From NCBI GenBank assembly GCA_016214695.1, contig JACRNY010000004.1, forward strand, positions 1-64,000: a stretch of 64,000 nt of DNA, in the 5' to 3' direction. Shown here one piece after another: positions 1-11,275 of this stretch. A program made the translations under genes and the position numbers. Source of the stretch: Nitrosomonadales bacterium. Lineage in GTDB: Bacteria; Pseudomonadota; Gammaproteobacteria; Burkholderiales; Gallionellaceae. The notes under the pieces are model-generated. The model searched no databases. It had not been told where the DNA came from and saw nothing but the letters and a program-made list of their open reading frames with translations. Every line of letters begins with the position of its first letter. The stretch's first letter is position 1.

Positions 1-60
1 GCGAAGGCTAACTTCGCTTGCGAAGTTAAGTCCCAACGGGACGGCCGGAGGCAAAGTAGG

Positions 61-89
61 TCATCCCTTCGATAAACTCAGGGCAGGCG
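61..89. repeat. Dispersed CTCAGG-type repeat copy
   Basis: The stretch reads as CATCCCTTCGA then CTCAGGGCAGG. It resembles the 17878-17902 copy (CCCTTCGACAGGCTCAGG) and the 21779-21798 copy. Short repeats with this core are widely scattered in many proteobacterial genomes. This copy is a diverged one, just before the terminator that ends whatever gene precedes the window. Confidence 0.5.
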
Positions 90-106
90 TCAAACCCCTT
101 ACAAAC

Positions 107-136
107 AAAACGCCCCGCCTGAAAACGGGGCGTTTT
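107..136. terminator. Rho-independent terminator upstream of pyrG
   Basis: An 11-bp perfect stem, AAAACGCCCCG pairing with CGGGGCGTTTT, encloses an 8-nt loop. The stem ends in a T tract on one strand and starts with an A tract, so it can work in both directions. It probably ends a [18 protein letters not shown] from the left edge and insulates pyrG. Confidence 0.85.
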
Positions 137-207
137 GCTTTGCAACCGCTGAAATTTGCTTTGCTGTGATGAGCGTTGCAACTGCCTCATTTTGTGTGCT
201 TCTTCCT

Positions 208-4039
<3,832 letters not shown>

Positions 4040-4040
<1 letters not shown>

Positions 4041-4372
4041 TGCGTGTCGTCACCTACATACTGATTGCCCTTCTCCTGCTGCTGCAATATCCGCTGTGGC
4101 TGGGGAAGGGTAGCTGGCTGAAGGTGTGGGACATGGGCAAACAGGTCGAAGCCCAGAAACAGATCAACGAACAGAACCAGAAACGCAATGCCTCGCTGGA
4201 TGCTGAAGTACGCGACCTCAAGCGCGGAACGGATGCCATCGAAGAGCGTGCGCGTAGCCAGCTCGGCATGGTCAAACAGGGCGAAGTGTTCTTTCAGATA
4301 GTCGGCGGAGAAGGGGCTGCAACGGCCTCGGGTGTGATTGCATCAACGCCATCCAAAGGGAACTCCCGCTGA
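4040..4372 (+). CDS. ftsB: Cell division protein FtsB
   Basis: A small bitopic divisome protein of the FtsB/DivIC family, which works with FtsL and FtsQ at the septum. The 110-aa sequence has one N-terminal membrane helix (about residues 4-21) and then a periplasmic coiled coil rich in E, K, Q and N. The family signature follows: an ERARSQLGMVKQGEVFFQIV-like segment around 68-88. The last 20 or so residues are low-complexity. The position right after eno, with a 1-nt overlap, is the conserved one. Confidence 0.93.
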
Positions 4373-4508
4373 TTTGAGTCAGATGCATTGCGTCATCACG
4401 CCACGATTGCAGCCCAACCGCAATTTTCCCGGTCAGCAAAAACAGCCCCTTGTCTGATCATCATTCCAGCCCCTTCCTGAAAATGCATAGACCGAGATAA
4501 ACAAAGAT

Positions 4509-4526
4509 ATAGGCCATTTGGCCTAT
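4509..4526. promoter_or_regulatory. Palindrome ATAGGCCA-TT-TGGCCTAT
   Basis: A perfect 8-bp inverted repeat with a 2-nt centre in the 267-bp gap between ftsB and the HlyD-like gene. The core GCCATTTGGCCTATT recurs upstream of xseA (63443-63457). The size and symmetry suit a dimeric [13 protein letters not shown] factor site. It lies 113 bp before the secretion gene start. The bound factor is unknown. Confidence 0.45.
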
Positions 4527-4556
4527 TGTCGAAATGGTCTTTATCGGTTAGCTTTA

Positions 4557-4579
4557 ATCCACATGCCTGATGTGGATAA
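4557..4579. promoter_or_regulatory. 8-bp inverted repeat overlapping a DnaA-box-like sequence
   Basis: ATCCACAT (4557-4564) and ATGTGGAT (4570-4577) form a perfect inverted repeat around a 5-nt centre. The right arm extends into TGTGGATAA (4571-4579), identical to the consensus DnaA box on the complementary strand. One 9-mer match may be chance. The symmetry makes an operator in front of the secretion gene at 4640 just as likely. Confidence 0.35.
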
Positions 4580-4639
4580 TCCCTCAAGGCAAGAGCATCG
4601 TCAGATGCTAAAAATCAAACACTTGCCGGTGGAGAAGCA

Positions 4640-6088
4640 ATGGCAGCTGCCTTCAGATCAGCGCGTAAGTCCCTTGTGGTCGATGTCGATCCGCTCGATT
4701 TCTCGCCCAGACTGCTGTGTATCCAGGCACAACCGCCGGCCCCGTTCGCGCGCACCCTGCTTTACATCCTGCTCACCTTGCTTGTGCTCATGCTGGTCTG
4801 GGCTATCTTCGGCAAGCTCGATGTCGTCGCCAGTGCTGAGGGCAAGCTCATCCCGCAAAGTCACCTCAAGATCGTTCAGCCTTCCGAACAAGGCGTCATC
4901 CGCGCCATCCTGGTTGAAGAAGGCCAGCGCGTCAAAGCGGGCCAACTGCTCATGCGCATGGACACCACCATCAATGAAGCAGACGGCAAGACACTCGAGT
5001 CCGACACCGAGGGTAAGCGCCTTGCCCTGCGCCGCATCGATGCAGAACTGAATGGGCGACCCTTCACCCGGAAAAGCGGCGATCCGGTCGACCTGTACAA
5101 CCTGACCCGTGCCCAATATCAGGCCAACATCACTGCTTACGAAACTGCACTGGAGCAGGAACGCGCCCTGCAGGAAAAAGCCAGGAGCGATCTCGCCGCC
5201 GCCGAGACGGTACGCAGCAAACTGACGCAAATCCTGCCGCACTACCGCCAGCAGGAAGAAGCCTACGAAAAACTCGTCAAGGACGGCTTCGCGAGCAGGA
5301 TCATGGCCAACGACAAGACGCGCGAACGCATCGAAAAAGAACAAGACCTCAAGTCGCAGGAATATCTCATCCAGAGTGCAAAGGCCAGCCTCGACCAATC
5401 GACCCGCAGGCTCGTCCAGATCAGTGCCGATTATCTGCGGCAACTCCGCATCGAACGCGCCGACATTGAAGACAAACTCGAAAAGGCCACCGGCGAACTC
5501 ACCAAACAGCAATACCGCCGCAATCTGCACGAACTCAGGGCACCGCAGGAGTGCGGGGAGATATCAACACCACACTCCGAAGTTGCAGAGACAGAGGACA
5601 ACCGACGGCCAAGCGCCGGCGGTTGTGTCGTCAAGGACCTTGCCACCCATACCATCGGTACCGTCATCAGCTCCGGCACCATCATCATGACCCTAGTACC
5701 CGAAGGCGAGATCCTGCGCGCCGAAGTGTGGGTCGGCAATCAAGACGTCGGCTTCATCCACACCGGCGAACCCGTCAAGATCAAATTCGCCGCCTACCAG
5801 TTCCAGAAATACGGCATGGTCGAAGGCAGCGTCGCCCACATTTCTGCAGATGCCAGCGATGCCAATCCGCAGCAACAGACCAACAACCGAACCGGTAACA
5901 ACCTCCCGTTCGCCTATCGCACTCTCATCGACCTCGAGGCCCAGGAACTCATCGCCGATGGTGTGCGCCACAACCTCACGCCCGGCATGCAAGTGACGGC
6001 AGAGATACACCTCGGCACTCGTACCATCCTTGAGTACCTGCTCTCACCCGTGCTGGGCGCGTTTCAGGAGGCGGGGAGGGAACGGTGA
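4640..6088 (+). CDS. HlyD-family type I secretion adaptor
   Basis: Periplasmic adaptor (membrane fusion protein) of a type I secretion system, linking an ABC exporter to an outer-membrane channel. The 482-aa protein has a short cytoplasmic tail, one membrane helix (about 41-61), a first lipoyl half-motif near SEQGVIRAILVEEGQRVKAG, a long alpha-helical hairpin (about 110-295), the second lipoyl half and a beta-barrel ending in GMQVTAEIHLGTRT. The ATG at 4640 follows GGTGGAG. The likely partner exporter is at 19493-21745, beyond the RTX substrates. Residues 304-327, at the second lipoyl half where homologues read directly from LRAPQ into VVKDLATHT, are an apparent in-frame insertion containing a palindrome. 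Whether the protein still works cannot be told from sequence. Confidence 0.9.
   Translation: MAAAFRSARKSLVVDVDPLDFSPRLLCIQAQPPAPFARTLLYILLTLLVLMLVWAIFGKLDVVASAEGKLIPQSHLKIVQPSEQGVIRAILVEEGQRVKAGQLLMRMDTTINEADGKTLESDTEGKRLALRRIDAELNGRPFTRKSGDPVDLYNLTRAQYQANITAYETALEQERALQEKARSDLAAAETVRSKLTQILPHYRQQEEAYEKLVKDGFASRIMANDKTRERIEKEQDLKSQEYLIQSAKASLDQSTRRLVQISADYLRQLRIERADIEDKLEKATGELTKQQYRRNLHELRAPQECGEISTPHSEVAETEDNRRPSAGGCVVKDLATHTIGTVISSGTIIMTLVPEGEILRAEVWVGNQDVGFIHTGEPVKIKFAAYQFQKYGMVEGSVAHISADASDANPQQQTNNRTGNNLPFAYRTLIDLEAQELIADGVRHNLTPGMQVTAEIHLGTRTILEYLLSPVLGAFQEAGRER
5549..5626. repeat. In-frame palindromic insertion inside the hlyD-like gene
   Basis: About 72 bp encode residues 304-327, which interrupt the well-conserved second lipoyl half-motif. 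The segment ends in an imperfect palindrome at 5598-5626: ACAACCG pairs with CGGTTGT, and CGGC with GCCG, with single-base mismatches between the stems. The encoded residues are polar, with no family resemblance that I can see. A small palindromic element inserted in frame would explain both facts. I have no second copy in the window to prove mobility. Confidence 0.45.
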
Positions 6089-6161
6089 GAAAGAAGAAGA
6101 CTGTGGCGCGCATAGAGAAGACTGGGCAGGCTGGCGGCAAAACGAAACTTCAATGAGCGAA

Positions 6162-6234
6162 TTGAAGATCAAAGTGATTTTGGATTCTGAACAGGAGAAT
6201 TGAGATGAGAAAACATATTGTGATGCTGCTCCCT
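6162..6234 (+). repeat. 73-bp direct repeat, copy A
   Basis: Matches 7664-7736 at 65 of 73 positions with no gaps. The left part, read in another frame, encodes RIEDQSDFGF and then a stop, the same tail as the transposase at 6961-7692 (RVEDQSDFGF). The right part holds the ribosome binding site and the first ten codons of a lipoprotein gene. So a transposase 3' end once lay directly upstream of this lipoprotein gene as well; only the tail remains. Confidence 0.8.
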
Positions 6235-6948
6235 CTATTTGGAATTTTGCTCATGCTTGGATTAAGCCTGAGTGCCTGCGCCGGACTCCTCGGTTTCGGC
6301 GGCGATAACTGGAAGGAAGAAGTGCTGTTGCACGATGGCAGCAAGATCATTGCGGAGAGAACTGCCAAACGTGGTGGGCGGCATGAAATCGGGCAGAAGC
6401 CGCCATTCGAATCACAACAGCTGGAATTCGTCATGCCAGTGACGGGCGAGCGGGTCATCTGGGTAGATAACTACAGCGAAGATATTGGAACGGCCAGTTT
6501 CCTGCCGATGCTGCTGGATATACGGCAAGGAGTTGCTTACCTGGTGGCGAATAACATGGGTTGCCTGTCCTACAACAAATGGGGCAGGCCCAATCCACCC
6601 TATGTCGTCTTCAAGTACGAGGGTAAGGAATGGAAACGCATCCCGGTGCAGGAACTGCCTGCGGAAATCAATAGACCGAACCTGATCCAATCGGAACCGG
6701 ACGCGACAGCGGAACGTATCCGGAAATCGCCAGTTCCGGCGGAGAGGATACAAGAAATCATTAGCAACTATCGCCAACCCGAATTCCGCACCATTCTGAG
6801 GGAGCCGCTGGCGAAGGGGCGCGGGTGTCCAATCCCAACGAATGCGAGAGCGGAGCCTGTAGGCCCAGTAATAAATGGAGAAATCCTTTTGTACAACTGG
6901 CGACAACTACTGGGGACGGCAAAATTAAAGGGCTCAGCTTCGCATTAA
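6205..6948 (+). CDS. Predicted lipoprotein, paralogue 1
   Basis: I do not recognise the family. The 247-aa protein has a lipoprotein signal peptide with lipobox LSAC (Cys about residue 25), so a lipid-anchored envelope protein is predicted. AACAGGAG precedes the ATG. Positions 6310-6804 align without gaps to 8361-8855 of paralogue 2, most bases identical, so the duplication is fairly recent. The last 45 or so residues do not match paralogue 2. The +1 frame there encodes a cysteine-containing stretch (NPNECESGAC and onward) more like the cysteine-bearing paralogue tail, so a frameshift near 6805-6830 is possible. Unlike the other two copies it is not followed by a lipase gene. Confidence 0.7.
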   Translation: MRKHIVMLLPLFGILLMLGLSLSACAGLLGFGGDNWKEEVLLHDGSKIIAERTAKRGGRHEIGQKPPFESQQLEFVMPVTGERVIWVDNYSEDIGTASFLPMLLDIRQGVAYLVANNMGCLSYNKWGRPNPPYVVFKYEGKEWKRIPVQELPAEINRPNLIQSEPDATAERIRKSPVPAERIQEIISNYRQPEFRTILREPLAKGRGCPIPTNARAEPVGPVINGEILLYNWRQLLGTAKLKGSASH

Positions 6949-6960
6949 ATTCTCAAAGCC

Positions 6961-7692
6961 ATGCCACGTCGCCCACGCATTAAATTAGCCGAAGTCCCGC
7001 AGCACATCGTGCAGCGCGGAATCAATCGCGAACCGTGTTTCTTTGCCGAGGAGGACTATCACTGCTATCTCCACTGGCTCCAGAAATCGGCTAGCGATTG
7101 GCACTGCGCCATCCACGCCTATGTACTCATGACCAACCACGTGCATCTGCTGGTCACGCCGGAGCAACCGGAAAGCATCGCCAAGATGATGCAATCCATC
7201 GGGCGTCGCTACGTGCAATACATCAACCGCTGCTATCGCCGCACGGGCAGCCTGTGGGAGGGACGCTTCAAATCCAGCCTGGTGCAGGCCGAAGCCTACC
7301 TGCTCACCTGCATGCGCTACATTGAACTCAACCCGGTGCGCGCCAACATGGTGAACGACCCGGCGCTGTATCGCTGGTCAAGCTATCGACACAACGGATT
7401 GGGGCAGGCGGACGAACGCATTACACCGCACCCCGTGTATCTGGCACTGGGCAAGGAAGAAGCAGACAGGCTGGCTGAATACCGCGGACTGCTCCGTAGC
7501 GAACTGGACGATGCGGCGATAACGGATATACGGCTGGCACTGGCACAAGGGCAACCGTTAGGAAGCGAACGGTTCGCCGAGATCATGTGTGCTGCGGTCG
7601 GCGTGCGGCGCGCACAGAGAAAGCCGGGCAGGCCGATGGTGATACGCGACCAGTGTGAAAGGGTTGAAGATCAAAGTGATTTTGGGTTTTGA
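6961..7692 (+). CDS. REP-associated tyrosine transposase (Y1/RAYT family)
   Basis: A 243-aa HUH-type single-strand transposase of the IS200-like RAYT group, thought to handle REP hairpins. The N-terminus PRRPRIKLAEVPQHIVQRG and the HUH motif in MTNHVHLLV (His-Val-His about residues 60-62) are intact. The catalytic-tyrosine helix IGRRYVQYINRCYRRTG is followed by SLWEGRFKSS and RYIELNPVRA, all family hallmarks. The gene starts 12 nt after the paralogue 1 stop and has no strong ribosome binding site. Its 3' end is shared with the 73-bp repeat. REP-like hairpins occur elsewhere in the window (19764, 25431, 25506), plausible substrates for this protein. Confidence 0.9.
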   Translation: MPRRPRIKLAEVPQHIVQRGINREPCFFAEEDYHCYLHWLQKSASDWHCAIHAYVLMTNHVHLLVTPEQPESIAKMMQSIGRRYVQYINRCYRRTGSLWEGRFKSSLVQAEAYLLTCMRYIELNPVRANMVNDPALYRWSSYRHNGLGQADERITPHPVYLALGKEEADRLAEYRGLLRSELDDAAITDIRLALAQGQPLGSERFAEIMCAAVGVRRAQRKPGRPMVIRDQCERVEDQSDFGF

Positions 7693-7736
7693 ACAGGAGA
7701 ATTGAAATGCGAAAACATAATGCGATGCTGACCCCT
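7664..7736 (+). repeat. 73-bp direct repeat, copy B
   Basis: Second copy of the 6162-6234 sequence. It spans the transposase 3' end, an AACAGGAG ribosome binding site and the first codons of a lost lipoprotein gene beginning at ATG 7707. Similarity to paralogue 1 ends a few bases after the repeat, and by 7756 the sequence is transposase again. Confidence 0.8.
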
Positions 7737-8115
7737 TTGATTCCTTTGATTTTCGAATCCCGTGCGCGCGGACATGGTGCGCGATCCCGGCGAGTATCGG
7801 TGGTCAAGCTACCGCTGGCACGGATTGGGCGCGGGCAACGAACTTATAACCGACCATCCCCTATACACGGCATTGGGGCTGGATGAAACAGAACGCAGGG
7901 CCACCTATCGTGCATTGTTCCGGGCACACCTGGACGAAGAGGCGCTGGACGAGATACGCAAGGCATCGAGCAGTGGCTTTCCGCTCGGCAGTGAACGATT
8001 CAAGGAGCAAATGGAAGCGGCACTGGGCAGGAGGGTTGGATTGCGTCCGCGCGGCAGGCGCGAAGCAGAATCCGCAAATGCCGTGTTGCCGGGTCAGTTT
8101 GGGCTGGATTTATAA
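7707..8115 (+). pseudogene. Chimeric remnant: lipoprotein 5' end joined to RAYT 3' part
   Basis: The first ten codons from ATG 7707 match the start of the lipoprotein at 6205. From about 7756 the sequence instead encodes, in another frame, NPVRADMVRDPGEYRWSSYR and the rest of a RAYT C-terminal half. This aligns with the intact transposase (NPVRANMVNDPALYRWSSYR) and runs to a stop at 8115. The HUH motif and catalytic tyrosine region are absent, so the protein cannot be active. A deletion fusing two genes of a tandem lipoprotein-RAYT unit explains the structure. Confidence 0.8.
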
Positions 8116-8126
8116 GGGGAAATGTG

Positions 8127-8225
8127 ATGAACGAAGAAAAGAAATCGACTCCGGTACCTTTGGGTCTACAGATCGAGAAGCTGGCGAAGCGGGTGGCAGA
8201 TTTGGAAAAGAAAAGTGGTAATTAA
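8127..8225 (+). CDS. Small hypothetical protein, 32 aa
   Basis: An ATG at 8127 preceded by AAGGGGAAATGTG opens a 32-codon frame: a short polar start, then LGLQIEKLAKRVADLEKK, a heptad-like amphipathic helix that could form a coiled coil. It starts 11 nt after the broken transposase and ends 45 nt before lipoprotein paralogue 2. The ribosome binding site and the helix favour a real peptide. Its function is unknown, and it may have travelled with the transposase fragment. Confidence 0.45.
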   Translation: MNEEKKSTPVPLGLQIEKLAKRVADLEKKSGN

Positions 8226-8270
8226 AAAATACTACGTCGAAAGAATATTTAGCCTTTGGAAGGAAACGGT

Positions 8271-8975
8271 ATGAACGGCCAAAACGGAATGATGAAACGA
8301 ATCGCCAAATTCACAATGCTGTTGATGTTTGGTGCAAGCATGAACGCTTGCTCGACAAGTTGGAAGGAAGAAGTGCTGCTGCATAACGGGGGCACGATCA
8401 TTGCGGAGAGAACAGCCAAACGTGGCGGGCGGCATGAAATCGGGCAGAAGCCGCCATTCGAATCACAGCAACTGGAATTTGTCATGCCAGTTACGGGCGA
8501 GCGGGTCACCTGGGTAGATAACTACAGCGAGGATATTGGGACGGCCAGTTTCCTGCCGATGCTGCTGGATATACGGCAGGGGGTTGCGTACATCGTTGCG
8601 AACAACATGGGTTGTCTGTCATACAACAAATGGGGCAGACCCAATCCACCCTATGTTGTCTTTAAGTACGAAGGTAAGGAATGGAAACGCGTCCCGTTGC
8701 AAGAATTGCCTGCGGAAATCACTAGACCGAACTTGATCCAATCGGAACCCGACGCGACAGCGGAACGCATCCGGAAAACGCCCGTTCCAGCGGAGAGGAT
8801 CCAAGAAATCATTAGCGAATATCGCCAACCCGAATTCCGCACCATTCTGAGGGAGGCTTATGCGGGGGCGGGTGGTAGTTGCGAGAAAATGGTGCATTAC
8901 AAGTGTGGATGGTTTGGAACACGACCGGATGGCACTTTCAATAAAGATTTCGCTGATCGCATGTGCAACAAATAA
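8271..8975 (+). CDS. Predicted lipoprotein, paralogue 2
   Basis: A 234-aa paralogue of the lipoprotein at 6205-6948, of a family I cannot name. The ATG at 8271 is chosen because GGAAGGAAA lies 5 nt upstream. The signal peptide leads to a Cys at about residue 25, but the preceding residues (SMNAC) are a poor lipobox, so lipidation is less certain than in the other copies. The body is nearly identical to paralogue 1 and then diverges into a tail with three cysteines. It ends 26 nt before the RTX lipase at 9002, and the pair is probably [13 protein letters not shown]. The same lipoprotein-then-lipase order recurs at 11272/11998, hinting at a cognate chaperone or immunity role (inference). Confidence 0.75.
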   Translation: MNGQNGMMKRIAKFTMLLMFGASMNACSTSWKEEVLLHNGGTIIAERTAKRGGRHEIGQKPPFESQQLEFVMPVTGERVTWVDNYSEDIGTASFLPMLLDIRQGVAYIVANNMGCLSYNKWGRPNPPYVVFKYEGKEWKRVPLQELPAEITRPNLIQSEPDATAERIRKTPVPAERIQEIISEYRQPEFRTILREAYAGAGGSCEKMVHYKCGWFGTRPDGTFNKDFADRMCNK

Positions 8976-9001
8976 CGCAAATTCAATAGGGAGAAATAAT
9001 C

Positions 9002-11275
9002 ATGGCAACCACAATTGAATACGCGCTGATGGCTGGTGCATCCTACATTTCAACTCGTGCAGACATAAACAAGTTTCCGATTCCACAAGGGTGGACAAGT
9101 GTTATTGATCCGCCGCACTTTAAGGATGATGTGACAGGCTTCGAAGCAGTTGCATTTACCAACGGCACCGAAATCGTCATCTCCTTCGCCGGCACAGGAG
9201 GCGATGGAGACTGGTTCCACGGCAATGTCCCGCTGGCTTTGGGAATGCTGCCTGACCAACTGCGCCAAGCCGCAGACTACTACCTGCAAGTCAAAGCCAG
9301 CGCCCCGGTAAATACAACCATCACCTTCACCGGCCATTCTTTGGGCGGCGGCCTCGCCTCCCTGATGGCGGTCATGTTTGGTGGCAGTGCCACCACCTTC
9401 GACCAGGCCCCGTTCCGCAGCGCCGCAGAATCCTACGCCACCCTCGACAATGGCAACCTCATCACCCGTTCCGTCGCACAAGACCTGCTCGCCTATCTGC
9501 AAGGCGAGACGGTTAATGGTCAGCCGGGTTACACCGTAGATCAGTTGCAATCGCTTGCCAGCTACGTCAATGCAGCGGATGCGGCAATAGGTACAGTGCC
9601 CAACGAGGCCAACGTGAACAACATCAACGTTCAGGATGAAATCCTGTCGGACCCGCCCGTGTCGATGTTCTCCCGCATCGGCACAAGCCAGAGCGACCTT
9701 GAGCAGCAGAACAATATGCCGGTCATCACAGGGAATATCAGCCTGCATTCCCAGGCATTGCTCACCGCCATGCTGCAAAGCGGCGACACGGCAACCAGCA
9801 CCTCGGCAGACCACACATTGGGGCAGGCCAGCGTCAAACTGACCGATCTGCTGAAGATGATTTTTGATGAGAATTTGTTTGCGCATACAACTGCGGCAAC
9901 AAATACGACTGACCCGAACTTCATCGAACACCTCGTGCGCCACCAGACGGGTGGCGTTGCCGGTGTGCAGGGCGGTGGTGACGCCATGGTCACGCGCTTC
10001 ACCTCAGATTTGTGGAAGATCGCGCAAGATGGCGGATTGAGTCTCACCGACACAAATCTCGCCGATGCGCTGACAGCCTTCGCAATGCAGAAATACTACG
10101 AAGAGAATGATCCGAACGTGTGCTACGGCGCGGAACTCTTTACCGACATTGCCACCGAAGGTGGCAGCAATGGCATTCGCTTCGACATGCACGATGTCTC
10201 GAAGGACATCGCAGCCCAGATGGACTCGACCGATCCCGCCGTCAGGGTTGACCTCGCTGCCACGCGGGACGGCAAGCTGCTGCTCAAGGGATATGAGTAT
10301 TTCCAGAACTACTTGAATGGCGGCGACACCGTCGCGGGTGACAACACCTACCCGACAGGCCCACTCTCACTCGCCGAACGCGCCATGATCCAATCCATGA
10401 TTTCCTCTCTGCGCGACTGGTACGTGCAGGCAGGTAGCGGCGGCATGACCGCCATCGACACACAGAACCGCGGCGCCTTCATGCTCGGCGGCAGCAGCGG
10501 CGATGCGCTCACAGGGGGAGCCGCAGCCGACCTGCTGGCGGGCAACGCAGGTGACGACTTAATGCGAGGCGGGCAGGGCAGCGACGTTCTTCTCGGGGGC
10601 TCCGGCAACGATGCCTACATCTACACCACAGGTGACGGCCTCGACACCATCCTCGATTCTGACGGCCAAGGCAGTATTGCGATGGATGGAGCGAACCTTG
10701 CGGGAGGAGAGCAGTACGGCGACAGCCGCGTACATCGCGATGCCGACGGACGCCTGTATGTGGATGTCGGCGGAGACCGCCTGGTCATCGACGGCAACAT
10801 TTTGATCGAAGGCCAGCAAGAGGGCGAGCTTGGCATCACCTTGGGCGGCCCGGATGCCGCAGCCGCCGACCCCGTGACCACCCGCGACATTGTTGGCGAT
10901 ATCAACCCGACCGACATCAATCCGGACCTGGATGGCGTCCAGGCAAAGCCCGATGCACTATACAACCCCGTCGGTACAACCCAGGCTTATGAGGACAGCC
11001 TGTTCGGCAGTCCCGGCAACGACCACATCCTGCTTGGTGAGATGCAGGACTGGGTCAGCGGCGGCAGCGGGGCCGACTGGATCGAAGGCGGCAACGGCAA
11101 CGACTACCTTATCGGCGGCAACTCCCTTGAGCGATATCAATTGGGTGTGGTTGCGGGCGACAATTACATCGACGGCAACGACCTCATCGAAGGCGGGGCG
11201 GGCAAGCGCTTTTGGCAACTCAATGCGGCGAACGATATCGAATATCAAATCCGACCCGCAAGGAGGGCAGCATGA
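9002..11275 (+). CDS. RTX lipase (class 3-type), probably 3'-truncated
   Basis: A 757-aa secreted esterase/lipase candidate. The N-terminal alpha/beta-hydrolase domain has the nucleophile elbow GHSLGGG with Ser113, followed by LASLMAV as in class 3 lipases. Glycine-rich Ca2+-binding RTX nonapeptides lie at about residues 495-540 and 675-745. There is no Sec signal peptide, as expected for type I secretion. The last repeat GGAG runs straight into a non-repeat tail of about 22 residues ending RPARRAA. The longer paralogue at 11998 continues far beyond this point, so this gene may have lost its 3' end and secretion signal. Its stop overlaps the start of the next lipoprotein gene. Confidence 0.85.
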   Translation: MATTIEYALMAGASYISTRADINKFPIPQGWTSVIDPPHFKDDVTGFEAVAFTNGTEIVISFAGTGGDGDWFHGNVPLALGMLPDQLRQAADYYLQVKASAPVNTTITFTGHSLGGGLASLMAVMFGGSATTFDQAPFRSAAESYATLDNGNLITRSVAQDLLAYLQGETVNGQPGYTVDQLQSLASYVNAADAAIGTVPNEANVNNINVQDEILSDPPVSMFSRIGTSQSDLEQQNNMPVITGNISLHSQALLTAMLQSGDTATSTSADHTLGQASVKLTDLLKMIFDENLFAHTTAATNTTDPNFIEHLVRHQTGGVAGVQGGGDAMVTRFTSDLWKIAQDGGLSLTDTNLADALTAFAMQKYYEENDPNVCYGAELFTDIATEGGSNGIRFDMHDVSKDIAAQMDSTDPAVRVDLAATRDGKLLLKGYEYFQNYLNGGDTVAGDNTYPTGPLSLAERAMIQSMISSLRDWYVQAGSGGMTAIDTQNRGAFMLGGSSGDALTGGAAADLLAGNAGDDLMRGGQGSDVLLGGSGNDAYIYTTGDGLDTILDSDGQGSIAMDGANLAGGEQYGDSRVHRDADGRLYVDVGGDRLVIDGNILIEGQQEGELGITLGGPDAAAADPVTTRDIVGDINPTDINPDLDGVQAKPDALYNPVGTTQAYEDSLFGSPGNDHILLGEMQDWVSGGSGADWIEGGNGNDYLIGGNSLERYQLGVVAGDNYIDGNDLIEGGAGKRFWQLNAANDIEYQIRPARRAA

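Noticed and set aside
4396-4587. Minus-strand 63-aa frame in the ftsB-hlyD gap
   Set aside because: No ribosome binding site or recognisable product, and it runs across the palindromic sites.
6961-8115. Complete insertion sequence with terminal repeats
   Set aside because: RAYT genes lack classical terminal inverted repeats; the repeats here are explained by duplicated gene ends, and I see no target-site duplication.
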